Position numbers and translations under genes: made by a program | Assembly: GCA_001804285.1 (NCBI GenBank) | Contig: MHFR01000069.1 | Span: 1-43,220, forward strand | Direction of reading: 5' to 3' | Origin: Candidatus Danuiimicrobium aquiferis | GTDB lineage: Bacteria; Omnitrophota; Omnitrophia; Omnitrophales; Danuiimicrobiaceae | DNA length: 43,220 bases | The notes under the pieces: generated by a model | Told to the model about the DNA's origin: nothing | Databases searched by the model: none | The model's input: the letters and a program-made list of their open reading frames with translations, nothing else | Shown here: piece by piece, positions 9,004 to 17,203 of the stretch | How positions within the stretch are numbered: position 1 is the stretch's first letter | Layout of the letters: every line of letters starts with the position of its first letter

Positions 9004-10443
9004 TCATTCAACTGCCAACCGAGACAATTTTTTAATTATATTCATGATGCCATTAATTTTCACGAAATAGATAAGGCTATAAGGGTTTCTTAGAGCCAAA
9101 AGAAGGTTTTCTTTTAGCATAAACCAAAATAGACTAAAGTTTTCAAATCCGGGCGCAACGTATTGTTGCTCTATGGTTTTTTTGAAAATACGCGGTAAAT
9201 ATGCTTTACAAAACGAGCATGGAACAAAATCATGTGGTATTATTTTTTCTTTAACCAACTCATCAAAAATAGGCGTTCCGGGTATTGGATGAAACAGATG
9301 AACGATCAAGGCATCTAATTTACACTTCCGAATCAGTCGTACCGTTGCCTCAAGGTCTTCTTTCGTTTCTCCTGGATATCCAACAATAAAGAAAGCTCTG
9401 ACCCGCAAACCGCATCTTTTAATTCTTGCAACTATATCAGGGACTTTGTCCGGATTGATCATTTTTTTCATTCGATCAAGTGTCTTTCGCGAGCCGCTTT
9501 CAGGGGCAATGGTGACACCCTCCCAGCCAGCTTTTTTCATCAGTACCAAAAGTTCATCATCGATACGCTCTAATCTGATTCCATTCGGCGTGGCAAAAGA
9601 AATTTTTTCTGAAAAATAATTTTCTTTTTTGCACTTAATAATTTCGCGACAAAATTCTTTTGTATAATCCGGATAAAACGTGAAGTTATCGTCGACAATG
9701 GTAAATTGACGTATCCGAAATTGATCATAGAGATGTTTAATCATCCTCACGACATATAAAACAGAAGGCGCGCGAACCTGCCTGCCATTGATGAGCGGAG
9801 CAGAACAATATTGACACAAATATGGACAGCCTCGTGTGATCCAGATGGGAGCGGTTCTGCCGTAGAAACCACCATAATTATAACCGTTTTTCAGATATTC
9901 TTCTAAACCCGCTGCTTGATAATCTGGAAAGTTCGGTTGGTCGAGGTTTGTCTCCCAATCGAAATCATTTTTTACAATGGTATCATTGCTCCGATATGTT
10001 AGACCTTTGATTAAATTAAACCCATCACCACATTCCAACGCATTCAAAAATTTCGGAAATGCTATTTCCGCGTCCCCGCGAAAGAGATAATCAATAAAAT
10101 CATTCTTCATTAGCTCGTCTGGATATAATGATGGATGCGGACCTCCAACAACGGTAATTGTTTTTTGATTTATTGTTTTTACTTTTTTTAATACTTCAAG
10201 AGCTTCTTTGAGCACTAAAGTCGAAATAGAAATCCCTACAATATCCGGAGCGAATTCCATGACTTCTTTCTGAAACCGAGAAGATGATGCTGGCAAATCC
10301 AGAAATGCACAGTCGAATATTTTGACTTGATATCTTTTTGGTATGTCGCTTTTTAAATATGCAAAACCCAAAGGGAACCAAAAAACCGGCATATTATCCT
10401 TTGGCCTGATCAGTAATATTTTATTCCGTGCATTTTTTAACAT
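9004..10443 (-). CDS. B12-binding radical SAM enzyme (1 of 3)
   Basis: A 479-residue protein with an N-terminal cobalamin-binding domain (about 1-140: KILLIRPKD, GISIST, VVGGPHPS) and a radical SAM domain starting at RGCPYLCQYC (Cys206, Cys210, Cys213, the CxxxCxxC 4Fe-4S site). TIAPESGS and FIVGYPGETKED follow as in HpnR/BchE-type enzymes. The family often methylates unactivated carbons or rearranges carbon skeletons. The His of the classical DxHxxG B12 motif is not evident, as in many members of this class. The ATG at 10443 shares its A with the TGA of the upstream methyltransferase gene; an earlier TTG is less likely. Placed among sugar genes it may C-methylate a sugar, but the substrate is not readable from sequence. 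Confidence 0.85.
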   Translation of the reverse strand: MLKNARNKILLIRPKDNMPVFWFPLGFAYLKSDIPKRYQVKIFDCAFLDLPASSSRFQKEVMEFAPDIVGISISTLVLKEALEVLKKVKTINQKTITVVGGPHPSLYPDELMKNDFIDYLFRGDAEIAFPKFLNALECGDGFNLIKGLTYRSNDTIVKNDFDWETNLDQPNFPDYQAAGLEEYLKNGYNYGGFYGRTAPIWITRGCPYLCQYCSAPLINGRQVRAPSVLYVVRMIKHLYDQFRIRQFTIVDDNFTFYPDYTKEFCREIIKCKKENYFSEKISFATPNGIRLERIDDELLVLMKKAGWEGVTIAPESGSRKTLDRMKKMINPDKVPDIVARIKRCGLRVRAFFIVGYPGETKEDLEATVRLIRKCKLDALIVHLFHPIPGTPIFDELVKEKIIPHDFVPCSFCKAYLPRIFKKTIEQQYVAPGFENFSLFWFMLKENLLLALRNPYSLIYFVKINGIMNIIKKLSRLAVE

Positions 10444-11333
10444 CAAACATGACCGGTTTTTTTATAAATCGCGAACATTTCATCTGATTTCCTGAGCGAG
10501 AATTGCATTTTTCCAATTTTCAGAAACCGACAAAAAGCCTTCAGCATGGTTCCGATTAATTTATATCGCGAAAGAAGAATAGAAAGATATTCAAGAGACA
10601 TTGTGTACGGATATATCCCTCTGTATATCAGTTGAAAACCCGCATCACGCATCATACGATCCATCGATTTTTTGCTGAACAGTTGAATATGCTGTCCCAT
10701 TAAATACCACCAATGATGTTTCAATATTTTAAAATATATAGAATCAGTATCGCCCGTCCATAAGCAGACAATGCCATGATCATTAAGAAGACGATTAATG
10801 CGGATCATTTCCTCGCGTGGATACTCCATATGTTCAATAACACCCCATAATGTGACCACATCGTATGTTTGATTTGAATTAACCAGTTCATTTAATTCCA
10901 TCCGACGGACAACCAAACCTCTCTTGCTGGTAATTTCCGAAGCCCATCGTGAAAGTTCTATCCCTTCAACTGCATAAATGTCTTTTGCGACCGATATAAA
11001 ATCACCGGTTGAGCAACCGACATCCAACAAACGGCCTCGGGGCGCAAAACGTTGAATAATCGGCAAGATTCGTTTTGCATTCATGGTTCTTGAATTCACA
11101 TTTGCTAAGTAATTTTCATCGATCACATCCTTATAATGAATATACATATTCCCCAGACGCGGGGAAGCGTAAAGATGGCTACAGATATTGCACATCACCA
11201 TACGATATCTTTTTAATATATCCGGCGTCCATTTATAACCAAGAACCGGCGGATTTTCGCCCAACGTATCGGGTGAAAAAACCCGATAGTTCGTCGATTG
11301 ACATACCGGGCAGTTTACTTCGATAAGTTGCAT
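10443..11333 (-). CDS. class I SAM methyltransferase with N-terminal zinc-ribbon-like Cys pairs
   Basis: A 296-residue protein. Two Cys pairs (CPVC near residue 8 and CNIC near 48) form a putative zinc ribbon. SAM motif I is RLLDVGCSTGDF around residue 100, followed by DVVTLWGVIEHM, the pattern of Methyltransf_23 proteins in polysaccharide loci. An upstream GGAAAG places the ribosome at the ATG. It is directly coupled to the downstream B12 radical SAM gene (stop and start share a base). That coupling suggests that the two act on the same intermediate, though this is inference. Confidence 0.82.
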   Translation of the reverse strand: MQLIEVNCPVCQSTNYRVFSPDTLGENPPVLGYKWTPDILKRYRMVMCNICSHLYASPRLGNMYIHYKDVIDENYLANVNSRTMNAKRILPIIQRFAPRGRLLDVGCSTGDFISVAKDIYAVEGIELSRWASEITSKRGLVVRRMELNELVNSNQTYDVVTLWGVIEHMEYPREEMIRINRLLNDHGIVCLWTGDTDSIYFKILKHHWWYLMGQHIQLFSKKSMDRMMRDAGFQLIYRGIYPYTMSLEYLSILLSRYKLIGTMLKAFCRFLKIGKMQFSLRKSDEMFAIYKKTGHV

Positions 11334-11355
11334 TCTTCTTTCCTTATCATTGGCT

Positions 11356-12300
11356 TTATGATGGCCGGTCCAAGTGCGTTTTTTTGGGATCTATAATATA
11401 TATGGGGCGCCCGATTCCGTTTTTATAAACACGAGCCAAATATACTCCTTGAATCGTCAAGAGAAATATCGCATACAAGACGTCGACGATCATTAGTAAA
11501 TGGAATGAAACGATTTTGCCTGCAGCGATATAAAAAGCAAATACCAATATGTTAAAAAAAACAAAAAGAGGAAATAAATACGCGGCCCACCGCATTAAGA
11601 CCGTGGAGGAAGTGAGTAAGCCTGCCGCGCCAAAAGCGATCATGCGTATAAGATTGTAATGGGTTTTCCCATAGATCCGCGCGGCGCGCTTATAGGGAAT
11701 TCCAAATCTTTCGAAACCAGAATATCCGATTTCAGTGCGCAGAAACGGAAATGTATTTTGATTATTAATAATCGCATTCTTAACCACAGATGAAATCAGA
11801 GCGAACTCCGCCATGTATAGCACGATATCCATATCAGAGGTTAAACGCAAAAGGTGATAAAATAAATTCCGACATTGTTTAATCAGCCACATTTCGCTTC
11901 TTCGTTTGCGAATGCCATATACCACATCGTAACCTTCATTCCATTTTTCAATAAACGATGGGATAAGCTCCGGCGGATCTTCACAATCTACATCAATCAC
12001 AATCAGGGCATCTCCCGATGCATATGCCATACCCGCTTGAAGAGATGCTTGATAACCAAAATTGCGGGACATGGTTAGTATTTGAATCGAGCCGTCCTTT
12101 CGGCGAAGATTTATGAGCAACTCCAACGTTTTATCTGAAGAACGATTATTGACAAAAATTAATTCGAAATCATACTGATTTTTTAGGGGAGATAGAACAG
12201 ACTGCAAACGATCGTAAAAGATTGGAATAGTTGCTTCTTCATTTAAGACCGGACAAATGAGAGAAATCCGTTTCCGTTTTGATGACTCAAACGATTTCAT
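11356..12300 (-). CDS. membrane-anchored family 2 glycosyltransferase (DPM1/GtrB-like)
   Basis: A 314-residue protein. GT2 domain at 1-230: ISLICPVLNEEATI, FVNNRSSDKT, and VIDVDCEDPPEL as the metal-binding acidic motif. Two hydrophobic segments near residues 235-290 (YLFPLFVFFNILVFAFYIAAG and LLMIVDVLYAIFLLTIQGVYLA) anchor it. This is the architecture of polyprenyl-phosphate sugar synthases such as GtrB or ArnC relatives. It could supply a polyprenyl-phosphate sugar to the membrane protein at 4590-6806. It overlaps the stop of the upstream reductase-like gene by 14 bases, and GAGGAGGG stands before the ATG. Confidence 0.88.
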   Translation of the reverse strand: MKSFESSKRKRISLICPVLNEEATIPIFYDRLQSVLSPLKNQYDFELIFVNNRSSDKTLELLINLRRKDGSIQILTMSRNFGYQASLQAGMAYASGDALIVIDVDCEDPPELIPSFIEKWNEGYDVVYGIRKRRSEMWLIKQCRNLFYHLLRLTSDMDIVLYMAEFALISSVVKNAIINNQNTFPFLRTEIGYSGFERFGIPYKRAARIYGKTHYNLIRMIAFGAAGLLTSSTVLMRWAAYLFPLFVFFNILVFAFYIAAGKIVSFHLLMIVDVLYAIFLLTIQGVYLARVYKNGIGRPIYIIDPKKTHLDRPS

Positions 12301-13198
12301 ACACCCTCCTCATTGCTTCAATGCCATCATTTAAAGCGTACTTAGGATACCATCCGAATTTTTCTACTGTTTTTTTTATGTTGGCCCAAAAACAAACGCC
12401 TGTATCGTCTTGTGTCTGTGGCAAACTCGGAAAAGTGACCGAACAGTTCATTAGTTTCGCGGCCATTTGACATATGTTTAAAATATGAGTTGGTCGTCCT
12501 GTCCCAACGTTATAAATACCCGATTCAACGTCCTTTTCCAACCCCAGTTTCAAAAGATTAGCAACATCTTCAACATAGACAAAATCATATGCGTTCGAAG
12601 GGTTCCGAATGTCCGGTTCTTCATTCTGACGGAAAGCATCAAGAATTGTTGGCAGCAGCCCATCTTTCCTCTGCCCTGGTCCATAAACATAAAACAGGCG
12701 TAACCAGATAAAATCGACCGACTTTGTTTTCGCAATCAATGATAAATAATGGCATATCGCAATCTTAGCCCAGGCCAATGCCGTATGGGCGATAGGCGGT
12801 TCAGTTTCTAAACACTCGCCATCCGTTTTACCATATTCCGAACATGATCCGCACGCGATAATCTTTCTGCATGAAGTTTCTGCTGTTAACAGATCGATTA
12901 AATCAATCGATTGAAATAGATTTTGTTTGGCGATATGCGTTGAATGATAATCAGGTATGCCGCTCCATGCCAAATGGACGCAAATTTCGGGATCGAAATC
13001 CTTGATTTCTTTCTTCGCTACATGGATTTGAGAAAGATCGGCTTCAATAAAACGAACGTTTTTATTCAGTAAATGACCTGCGTTTCTTTTGTGGCGAACG
13101 AGTAACGCCAAATCGTAATTTTCATTTTGAAGCAAGCGTAGCAGATGTGTGCCAATAAATCCGGTCGCACCTGTAATAAGCACTCTTTTATGTTCCAT
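12287..13198 (-). CDS. NAD(P)-dependent sugar epimerase/4-reductase-like protein lacking the YxxxK Tyr
   Basis: A 303-residue extended SDR with the NAD-binding GATGFIG near residue 10 and SCSEYG at 118-123. Its place after a 4,6-dehydratase, a C-methyltransferase and a 3,5-epimerase argues for the final 4-keto reduction. The catalytic YxxxK reads LAWAK (Leu141, Lys145). I checked the codons on the + strand around 12765-12785, and Tyr is replaced by Leu (TTG). Either the proton donor is another residue or the enzyme does only part of the reaction. YVYGPGQRKDGLLPTIL is normal for RmlD/RfbJ-like reductases. The gene starts 3 bases after the stop of the upstream rmlC-like gene. Confidence 0.8.
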   Translation of the reverse strand: MEHKRVLITGATGFIGTHLLRLLQNENYDLALLVRHKRNAGHLLNKNVRFIEADLSQIHVAKKEIKDFDPEICVHLAWSGIPDYHSTHIAKQNLFQSIDLIDLLTAETSCRKIIACGSCSEYGKTDGECLETEPPIAHTALAWAKIAICHYLSLIAKTKSVDFIWLRLFYVYGPGQRKDGLLPTILDAFRQNEEPDIRNPSNAYDFVYVEDVANLLKLGLEKDVESGIYNVGTGRPTHILNICQMAAKLMNCSVTFPSLPQTQDDTGVCFWANIKKTVEKFGWYPKYALNDGIEAMRRVYEIV

Positions 13199-13201
13199 AA
13201 A

Positions 13202-13744
13202 TTAATCACTCTTTTCTAGAATAAAATCAGGAAAATGCAAATCTTTCTCAGATATAACAGCCGGCTCGGCAGGCCATTTAAATGTGAAATAAGGATCATT
13301 ATACCGAATGCCACTTTCGGAGCCGGGTGTGTAAAATTCGGAATGATAATAGAAAATCCATGTATCGTCTGCTAAAGTCATATATCCATTCGCACATCCC
13401 GGAGGCACATAAAGGCTTACTCGATTTCCCTCGTTTAAGCCAACAGCCAGCCACTGTAGATAAGTAGCAGAACCAGGCCTCAAATCAACGATCACATCGT
13501 GAATTGACCCTTTTAGGCACGATAATATCTTACCTTCTTGATGAGGCGCTTTTTGATAATGGAGCCCGCGGCAGGTATGCCTGAGTTTGTTTTCGGAAAT
13601 GCTGCATTGTCGGACATCAAATCGAATACCATGGTCAAATAACTCACGCTGACAAAATTGACGTCGAAACAAACCCCGCCGATCGATAAAAGGTTCCGGC
13701 TCGATCAAAAAGACGTCTGCGATTTTTTGCTTGAGGAATTTCAT
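13202..13744 (-). CDS. RmlC-like sugar nucleotide 3,5-epimerase (cupin)
   Basis: A 180-residue cupin of normal RmlC length. It retains RGLHYQ (catalytic His), the following VDLRPGSATYLQW (partner Asp) and EFYTPGSESGIRYNDP (Tyr region of RmlC). It would epimerise C3 and/or C5 of a 4-keto-6-deoxy sugar nucleotide. The neighbours suggest that the substrate is the product of the Gmd-like dehydratase and C-methyltransferase rather than dTDP-glucose, since rmlA and rmlB are absent from the window. It overlaps the upstream C-methyltransferase stop by 4 bases (ATGA). Confidence 0.9.
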   Translation of the reverse strand: MKFLKQKIADVFLIEPEPFIDRRGLFRRQFCQRELFDHGIRFDVRQCSISENKLRHTCRGLHYQKAPHQEGKILSCLKGSIHDVIVDLRPGSATYLQWLAVGLNEGNRVSLYVPPGCANGYMTLADDTWIFYYHSEFYTPGSESGIRYNDPYFTFKWPAEPAVISEKDLHFPDFILEKSD

Positions 13745-15003
13745 ATCACACCATCAATTATTTTTGGTTCATCCGGAAAAGCAACTATAAACTTTCCGGT
13801 ATATTTTTTTGCTCTACATAATTTAATAATTTCATCCTTGAAGTTCCAAGCGAGAATAAATATCATGCCCGGTTGATATTTCAAACCATCATCAAACGAT
13901 ACAATGGGAATTGATGTCCCCGGAGCAAATTTACCCTGTTTGATCAAATTATTATCAATAATTGCTTTGATTTGTGATTGATCAATCCCGCAAAAGTTGA
14001 GATATGTCGCGCTTCGGGCTGATGCGCCAAACGCAATGACAGATTCATTTTGAAGTTTTCGAAGCATATCAACCGATTTTTTTTTGTGTTCCAGACACCT
14101 GTCTGCAAAATTATGCCATGTTTCCAGATGATTCATCCTCAATTCTCGTTCTCGGCTCAGTAGGTCTTCCAAAGAACGGCTTGCCTTGCGATGTTGTTTC
14201 GAAAAGTAAAGAACAATAGCCCCTCCGCTGATTGGGCTAAACTCCGCATAGAAAGGAAGGAGATTGAAGAGCTTCAATAAAAAGGAAAGAGAATGAATCG
14301 AAAAATAACACAGATGTTCGTGGTAAATCGAATCATATTGGAGACCATCTAAAATGTCACCCGCATAGTGAAACTCGATGACGCCGGTGCCATCATCATC
14401 CAGCAACCGTTTAATGCCCGCCAACGCATCATGTAACTGACTTGCATGAGGTATGACGTTTCTTGCTATGATCACTTTGGCCGCCCCCTGTTCGTGATTT
14501 ACTTTCTTTGCCAAGTCATCATTCCAAAAACCAACTAGCGTTCTTACCCCATTCTGATTGGCCATATCGCATATATTCTTTGCCGGATCTATCCCCAGAA
14601 CATTGTGATATCCCGCCTGAATAAATGCTTTTAAAAACGTGCCGTCGTTAGAACCTATTTCAACGATCAAATCCTCCGCCTTCAAGTGTGAAACATGGAT
14701 TACATTTTGGCAAAAGACATCTGCATATTGTCTGGTTGTTTGAGCGGTTCCAGAAACCCAAACATAATGAGAAAATAAAATTTCCTTGTTTACTGTCTCG
14801 CGCAATTGAACCAAACAGGAATCCGGACAATAAGACAGCGTTAAAGGAATTTTTATTTCGCCATCTTCGGATTTCAACTTCAAAGAATTCGCCAAAGGCT
14901 GATCGCCCAGTGACAAAATGTCGATTAAATTTCGCGAGCCACTGATTCGGCAAGCGGAAGATACTTCATATTGATTCTTAAAATTCATTTCTGCAACTAC
15001 CAT
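13741..15003 (-). CDS. sugar C-methyltransferase (TylCIII/NovU/TcaB9-like)
   Basis: About 420 residues with the three-part family layout: an N-terminal zinc region (CRISGS and a later CPDSC; LGDQPLANS between), a SAM domain (LIVEIGSNDGTFL near residue 115) with the catalytic-region IYHEHLCYFS near residue 220, and a C-terminal Rossmann-like domain starting VIAFGASARSATYL. TcaB9 and TylCIII methylate C3 of 4-keto-6-deoxy nucleotide sugars, and the Tyr, Glu and His of the YHEH region are kept here. With the adjacent dehydratase, epimerase and reductase this makes a branched 3-C-methyl sugar likely. The start is uncertain: GTG 15012, ATG 15003 and ATG 14988 are in frame and none has a strong ribosome site. 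Confidence 0.88.
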   Translation of the reverse strand: MVVAEMNFKNQYEVSSACRISGSRNLIDILSLGDQPLANSLKLKSEDGEIKIPLTLSYCPDSCLVQLRETVNKEILFSHYVWVSGTAQTTRQYADVFCQNVIHVSHLKAEDLIVEIGSNDGTFLKAFIQAGYHNVLGIDPAKNICDMANQNGVRTLVGFWNDDLAKKVNHEQGAAKVIIARNVIPHASQLHDALAGIKRLLDDDGTGVIEFHYAGDILDGLQYDSIYHEHLCYFSIHSLSFLLKLFNLLPFYAEFSPISGGAIVLYFSKQHRKASRSLEDLLSRERELRMNHLETWHNFADRCLEHKKKSVDMLRKLQNESVIAFGASARSATYLNFCGIDQSQIKAIIDNNLIKQGKFAPGTSIPIVSFDDGLKYQPGMIFILAWNFKDEIIKLCRAKKYTGKFIVAFPDEPKIIDGVI

Positions 15004-15018
15004 CAGAGTCACACAAGT

Positions 15019-16005
15019 TTATTTCACCAGTCCTTGACTTACCTGCTCACGCCAATAATTTAACGTATCCTTTAGGACCATATAAAAATCGATTTTTGGT
15101 TTCCAGCCCGTCAACTTGGTAAACACAGAAGCATCACAAATCAATCTCGGAACCTGGGTCGGACGGACATATTTTGAATCTACCTCATACCTGATATTTT
15201 TTACGGTTGACATACCGATCATCATTTTTAAGCACTCTCGAAACGTATGCACATGACTTTTTCTGTCAGTTCCGATTAGATAGAGCTCTCCAACTTTTCC
15301 TTTTTCAACCGCCAGCCAATAAGCATGAACCATATCCTTGACATGGGTAAAGTTTCTTAAATCATCGAGATGCCCTGTTTTAATAACAGGTTTTTGAAGT
15401 TTCATTTCAATCTTGGCTATTTGATAGGCATACCACGGGATTCCAAACATTTTATCGCGGCGCGGACCTTCATGATTAAAAGCACGAGTCCTGATGACAT
15501 TCAATCCATAGGAACGAAAGTAGACATAGGCGATAAGATCTTGGGCAATTTTCGAAACAGCATACGGATTGACGGGACGCAGTGTGCTGGAAAGATTGAT
15601 CGGCAATTCATGTTTGTAAATTTCGCCGTACTCCTCGCCAGAACCGGGAATGTGTATTTTGGGGTTTAAACGATTTAGCAAACACGCTTCAAAAAGATGG
15701 ACGGTCATTTTATAATTTCCATCCATGTAGAGCGTCGGATGGTCCCAAGACGGACTCACAAAACTTTGAGATGCCATGTGAAAAATAATATCGGGTTTAA
15801 TTGCCCGAATCGCCTTATAAACCGACTTGGGATCCAACATATCGCAATCGCACCACTTGATTTGATCTTCGAGATGCAATATATTTTTCATGTTCGAAAG
15901 GTGGTAACGCTTAAATCCGAATAATTTGACTTTTCGTTCCAAACAATATTCCGCAAGATGTGATCCTACAAAACCTGTAATTCCAGTGATTAAAACTTTT
16001 TTCAT
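15019..16005 (-). CDS. GDP-mannose 4,6-dehydratase-like (Gmd/DmhA family) SDR
   Basis: A 328-residue extended SDR: GITGFVGSHL at 7-16, HMASQSFVSPSWDHP (near-identical in style to Gmd), GSGEEYGE at the Ser/Glu site, YAVSK as YxxxK, and NHEGPRR typical of Gmd. It would form GDP-4-keto-6-deoxy-mannose or the 6-deoxy-heptose equivalent; DmhA in Yersinia and Campylobacter does the latter on GDP-heptose. GmhA next door favours a GDP-heptose substrate, but the sequence alone does not decide. GGGAGATGG precedes the ATG. It is followed within 15 bases by the C-methyltransferase gene. Confidence 0.88.
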   Translation of the reverse strand: MKKVLITGITGFVGSHLAEYCLERKVKLFGFKRYHLSNMKNILHLEDQIKWCDCDMLDPKSVYKAIRAIKPDIIFHMASQSFVSPSWDHPTLYMDGNYKMTVHLFEACLLNRLNPKIHIPGSGEEYGEIYKHELPINLSSTLRPVNPYAVSKIAQDLIAYVYFRSYGLNVIRTRAFNHEGPRRDKMFGIPWYAYQIAKIEMKLQKPVIKTGHLDDLRNFTHVKDMVHAYWLAVEKGKVGELYLIGTDRKSHVHTFRECLKMMIGMSTVKNIRYEVDSKYVRPTQVPRLICDASVFTKLTGWKPKIDFYMVLKDTLNYWREQVSQGLVK

Positions 16006-16032
16006 TCCATCTCCCTTTTTTATAAAAACCGC

Positions 16033-16575
16033 CTATCGCCGTTTATCTCCCGCAATTTTATCGACAATCCCGAGAAGCCATGCTTGATGGGTCATTTCAA
16101 CAATGTTATACTCTTTGCTATCAACCCAAAAATTGATATTCCCTATTTGTCGTAACGGGTTATTTGGATTAAACCCCGAAAAGGTAAGCACTTTAAGACC
16201 GCGTTCCTTTGCTTTTTTCGCACCACGAAGAATGTTTTCCGATTTTCCGCTGGAACTAATTAAAACAGCAACATCGTCTGGGGCGCTATAAAATTCGATA
16301 CCTTTCTCCACCCAATTTTCATAACCGTAATCATTTGCAAAACAAGTGATTAAATCGGCATCATTAAAAGTGATGGCGCTCACCTGTGCAACTTTTGTCA
16401 AATCAACGGCAACATGGCTGGCCATAGCCGCACTTCCGCCATTGCCGACAATAATAATTTTACCGCCCTTTTGACTGGAATTTTTGATCACTTTGACACT
16501 TTTATCCAAATCGCTCAAATTGGCATTCACAACGGACATGCTAAGTGTGTTAAAGTACTGTTTCCAAAATTCCAT
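16033..16575 (-). CDS. gmhA: phosphoheptose isomerase, GmhA-type SIS protein
   Basis: About 180 residues, a normal GmhA length. It converts sedoheptulose 7-phosphate to D-glycero-D-manno-heptose 7-phosphate, the first step of both ADP- and GDP-heptose pathways. Visible are IIIVGNGGSAAMASHVAVDL (SIS phosphate loop), LISSSGKSENIL (second sugar-phosphate Ser cluster) and EMTHQAWLLGIVD near the C-terminus with its Glu and His. The ATG at 16575 has GGAGGAGG upstream and overlaps the preceding kinase-like gene by 26 bases; an upstream in-frame start at 16593 is less likely. It is the only isomerase of this type here, so it must serve both sugar modules if both use heptose. Confidence 0.9.
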   Translation of the reverse strand: MEFWKQYFNTLSMSVVNANLSDLDKSVKVIKNSSQKGGKIIIVGNGGSAAMASHVAVDLTKVAQVSAITFNDADLITCFANDYGYENWVEKGIEFYSAPDDVAVLISSSGKSENILRGAKKAKERGLKVLTFSGFNPNNPLRQIGNINFWVDSKEYNIVEMTHQAWLLGIVDKIAGDKRR

Positions 16576-17203
16576 AGACACCCTCCTCCGCAAAACGGCC
16601 GATTAAGTCTGCGTATTTTGCCGTAGATTTAACAAAAGGAACCTCTTCTGCTTCGCGTTCGTTAATTATTGTTTTTGATTCATTATAGCTTAAAAATTTA
16701 CTCTCATAATAAAAATCCATTAAACGTTTTAAGCGAACGATATCCGATATATCCACGAATATTTTTATCGACGCCCTTTTACACAGATTTTCCAATGCCA
16801 ACGCTACGACGCCTTCGGCTATTAAAATGCCGGAAGACAAAGTGATTGGATTTCCTCCTGTCTCGGAGACACGTCTTCTGGTGCGAAAATCATAGACCGG
16901 GGGCATAATCGTAAAACCTTTTAACAAATCCTCTACGGATTTCTCGATCGCTTCACAATCATACCTCTCTAGAACTGTGGAGTTATCTTTTCTCTTCTCT
17001 ATACTGATTAGCCATGCATCTAAATTAATGATTTGACTAGGAATGTTCCTATCACTAAATTTTTTAGACAACTTTAAGGCAACCGTGCTTTTGCCAGAAC
17101 GCGAACATCCGCCGATTAAAACCAACATCCGTTCATCGATGTGTTTCAATCGTTCAGATTCGACAAAATCATAAAGGAGATTCGCGGAATTTAACGCGTT
17201 CAT
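16550..17203 (-). CDS. uridine-kinase-like P-loop kinase
   Basis: A 217-residue NTPase/kinase. Walker A is GGCSRSGKST near residue 32, followed by IINLDAW, a substrate-loop PPVYDFRTRRR and ILIAEGVVAL, the order found in uridine kinase/phosphoribulokinase relatives. It sits between the nucleotidyltransferase-phosphatase fusion (4-base overlap upstream) and gmhA (26-base overlap downstream), so it is almost surely part of the sugar-phosphate pathway. A sugar or sugar-phosphate substrate is more likely than uridine. I cannot assign the exact reaction. Confidence 0.75.
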   Translation of the reverse strand: MNALNSANLLYDFVESERLKHIDERMLVLIGGCSRSGKSTVALKLSKKFSDRNIPSQIINLDAWLISIEKRKDNSTVLERYDCEAIEKSVEDLLKGFTIMPPVYDFRTRRRVSETGGNPITLSSGILIAEGVVALALENLCKRASIKIFVDISDIVRLKRLMDFYYESKFLSYNESKTIINEREAEEVPFVKSTAKYADLIGRFAEEGVYGILETVL

